Origin: Flavobacterium terrigena
GTDB taxonomy: Bacteria > Bacteroidota > Bacteroidia > Flavobacteriales > Flavobacteriaceae
DNA: 64,000 bases
NCBI RefSeq assembly: GCF_900108955.1
Contig: NZ_FNYA01000002.1
Span: forward strand, 372,001-436,000
Reading direction: 5' to 3'
The translations under genes were made by a program, and so were the position numbers. The notes beneath the pieces are model-generated. The model saw only the letters and a list, made by a program, of their open reading frames with translations, was not told where the DNA came from and searched no databases. Position 1 is the first letter of the stretch. Every line of letters starts with the position of its first letter. Shown here piece after piece: positions 62,910-64,000 of this stretch.

Positions 62910-64000
62910 TTAAAACAAAAACCCAACTTGCTTTAAATCATCCCAAAATGCAGGATATGATTTTGAAACCACCTCTGCATTTTTGATAATAATTGGAACT
63001 TTTAATGCTAAAGGCGCAAATGCCATAGCCATTCTGTGATCTTGGTATGTTGTAATGTTGATGTTTTTATTTATTTCTCCAGACGACTGAAGTGTTAGTG
63101 AATCATTTGTTACGGAAATATCAGCACCAAGTTTAGTTAGTTCTGTTTTTAAAGCTTCTAATCTATCTGTCTCTTTAATTTTTAATGTATGTAAACCTGT
63201 TAAATGACAACCCATTCCTAATCCGAAACAAGTAACTGCAATAGTTTGAGCAATATCTGGTGAATTTTTTAGGTTATAGATTATCTGTTTTAGGTTATGT
63301 GGTTCAACCTTTTTTAATAAGATGTTATTATTTTCAAAAGTAGTTTCAACTCCGAATTCTTTATAAATTTCAACCAAAACAGCATCGCCTTGTAAACTAT
63401 TTTTTTTATAGCTTGACAATGTAATTTCTGTACCGATTTCTGATAAAGCTACGATGGAATACCAGTAAGATGCCGAGCTCCAATCTGATTCTACAACTAA
63501 TTGAGATGTTGATCTCGTTTCATCTAACGAGACTGTGTGACTAACATTTATTATATTTCCTTCGAATGAAGTTTTTACACCAATTTCGTTCAATAAAGCT
63601 AATGTCATTTTGATGTATGGAACAGATGTAATTTCACCTTCAAGGGTTAATTCTAATCCGTTTTCCAATTTCGGAGCAATTAATAATAAGGCCGAAATAT
63701 ATTGACTACTCACATTTGCTGGTAGCGAAATTTTATTTTTAGCAATCTTTTTTCCTTTGATTCTTATAGGTGGAAAACCTTCATTTTCTACATACGAAAT
63801 TTCCGCTCCCAATTGATTTAAGGATTCTACTAAAATTTGAATTGGGCGTTCTTTCATTCGAGAAGAACCGGTTAAAACCACTTCATTTCCTTCTTGAATG
63901 GCGAAATATGCTGTAAGAAATCGCATAGTTGTTCCAGCATGATGCACATCAAAAAGCTGGGAGTTGGAAGCTAGAAGCTGGAAACTATTTAACACATCCA
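62910..64000 (-). CDS. aroA: 3-phosphoshikimate 1-carboxyvinyltransferase (EPSP synthase), 5'-truncated
   Basis: The frame runs off the right edge; roughly 45-50 N-terminal residues are outside. Landmarks: 'DVHHAGTTMRFLTAYFA', 'LTGSSRMKERPIQ', 'SSQYISALLLIAP', 'ESDWSSASYW', 'KIKETDRLEALKTEL' and 'DHRMAMAFAPLAL'. It joins shikimate-3-phosphate and PEP in the chorismate pathway. Just upstream of 'FDVHHAGT' the coding sequence contains a GAAGCTAGAAGCTGG repeat that looks like intergenic repeat sequence. Confidence 0.93.
   Translation of the reverse strand, partial: DVLNSFQLLASNSQLFDVHHAGTTMRFLTAYFAIQEGNEVVLTGSSRMKERPIQILVESLNQLGAEISYVENEGFPPIRIKGKKIAKNKISLPANVSSQYISALLLIAPKLENGLELTLEGEITSVPYIKMTLALLNEIGVKTSFEGNIINVSHTVSLDETRSTSQLVVESDWSSASYWYSIVALSEIGTEITLSSYKKNSLQGDAVLVEIYKEFGVETTFENNNILLKKVEPHNLKQIIYNLKNSPDIAQTIAVTCFGLGMGCHLTGLHTLKIKETDRLEALKTELTKLGADISVTNDSLTLQSSGEINKNINITTYQDHRMAMAFAPLALKVPIIIKNAEVVSKSYPAFWDDLKQVGFLF

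Overview
The window comes from a low-GC member of the Bacteroidota, almost certainly Flavobacterium or a close relative in the Flavobacteriaceae. Evidence: the gliding and type IX secretion genes gldKLMN, T9SS type A and type B sorting domains on three secreted proteins, an S46 dipeptidyl-peptidase, DUF2490, DUF983 and GbsR/MarR family genes, promoters of the Bacteroidota type (TTG, about 20 bases, TAnnTTTG), and AT-rich intergenic palindromes.

Positions 1 to about 12,660 are accessory DNA that ends at an initiator tRNA gene. From the left it holds the 3' end of a DUF2235 (Tle1-like lipase) gene overlapping a DUF2931 lipoprotein gene, two overlapping unknown genes, a mobilization cassette (62-residue protein, relaxase, MobC) with a structured candidate oriT, two more overlapping unknown genes, and a 640-base stretch with decayed gene remnants. 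Next comes a two-gene anti-phage module that matches Gabija in composition and order (OLD-type ATPase/TOPRIM nuclease GajA, then UvrD-like helicase GajB, 1 base apart), and a tyrosine integrase whose start codon directly abuts the terminator of tRNA-fMet. This looks like an integrative and mobilizable defence element using the 3' end of tRNA-fMet.

Positions 12,660 to 64,000 are core chromosome. 12.9-20.5 kb: a DUF2490 protein, groES-groEL, and a minus-strand run miaB, sigma-54-type regulator, lptE, TPR protein, secG. 20.7-29.2 kb: topA, an arginase-fold protein that has lost metal ligands, and gldK-gldL-gldM-gldN closed by a strong terminator. 29.2-38 kb: an FAD oxidoreductase, DUF983 protein, ABC-F ATPase, a repeat-rich 630-base intergenic region (21-bp minisatellite, long palindrome, structured element), a DPP7-type S46 peptidase, a T9SS-exported M43 protease and obgE. 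38-45 kb: a CBS/CorC membrane protein, adk, purK-purE and an M3 peptidase. 45-51.6 kb: a T9SS-exported M4 protease, then a GbsR-type regulator with matching inverted-repeat operators before itself and before four small membrane-protein genes that look like duplicated pairs, an SRPBCC protein and a UbiA-like membrane protein. 51.7-64 kb: gcvP, a truncated haemoglobin, a FabH-like synthase, a methyltransferase, a glycosyltransferase, an MlaE/MlaF-type lipid ABC transporter, a very large T9SS type B secreted protein and a 5'-truncated aroA.

The strongest leads are the tRNA-anchored Gabija element, the GbsR-operator/membrane-protein operon, the arginase-like pseudoenzyme next to gldK, the candidate oriT, and the repeat cluster at 32.8-33.3 kb. 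All assignments come from reading motifs; no database search was run.
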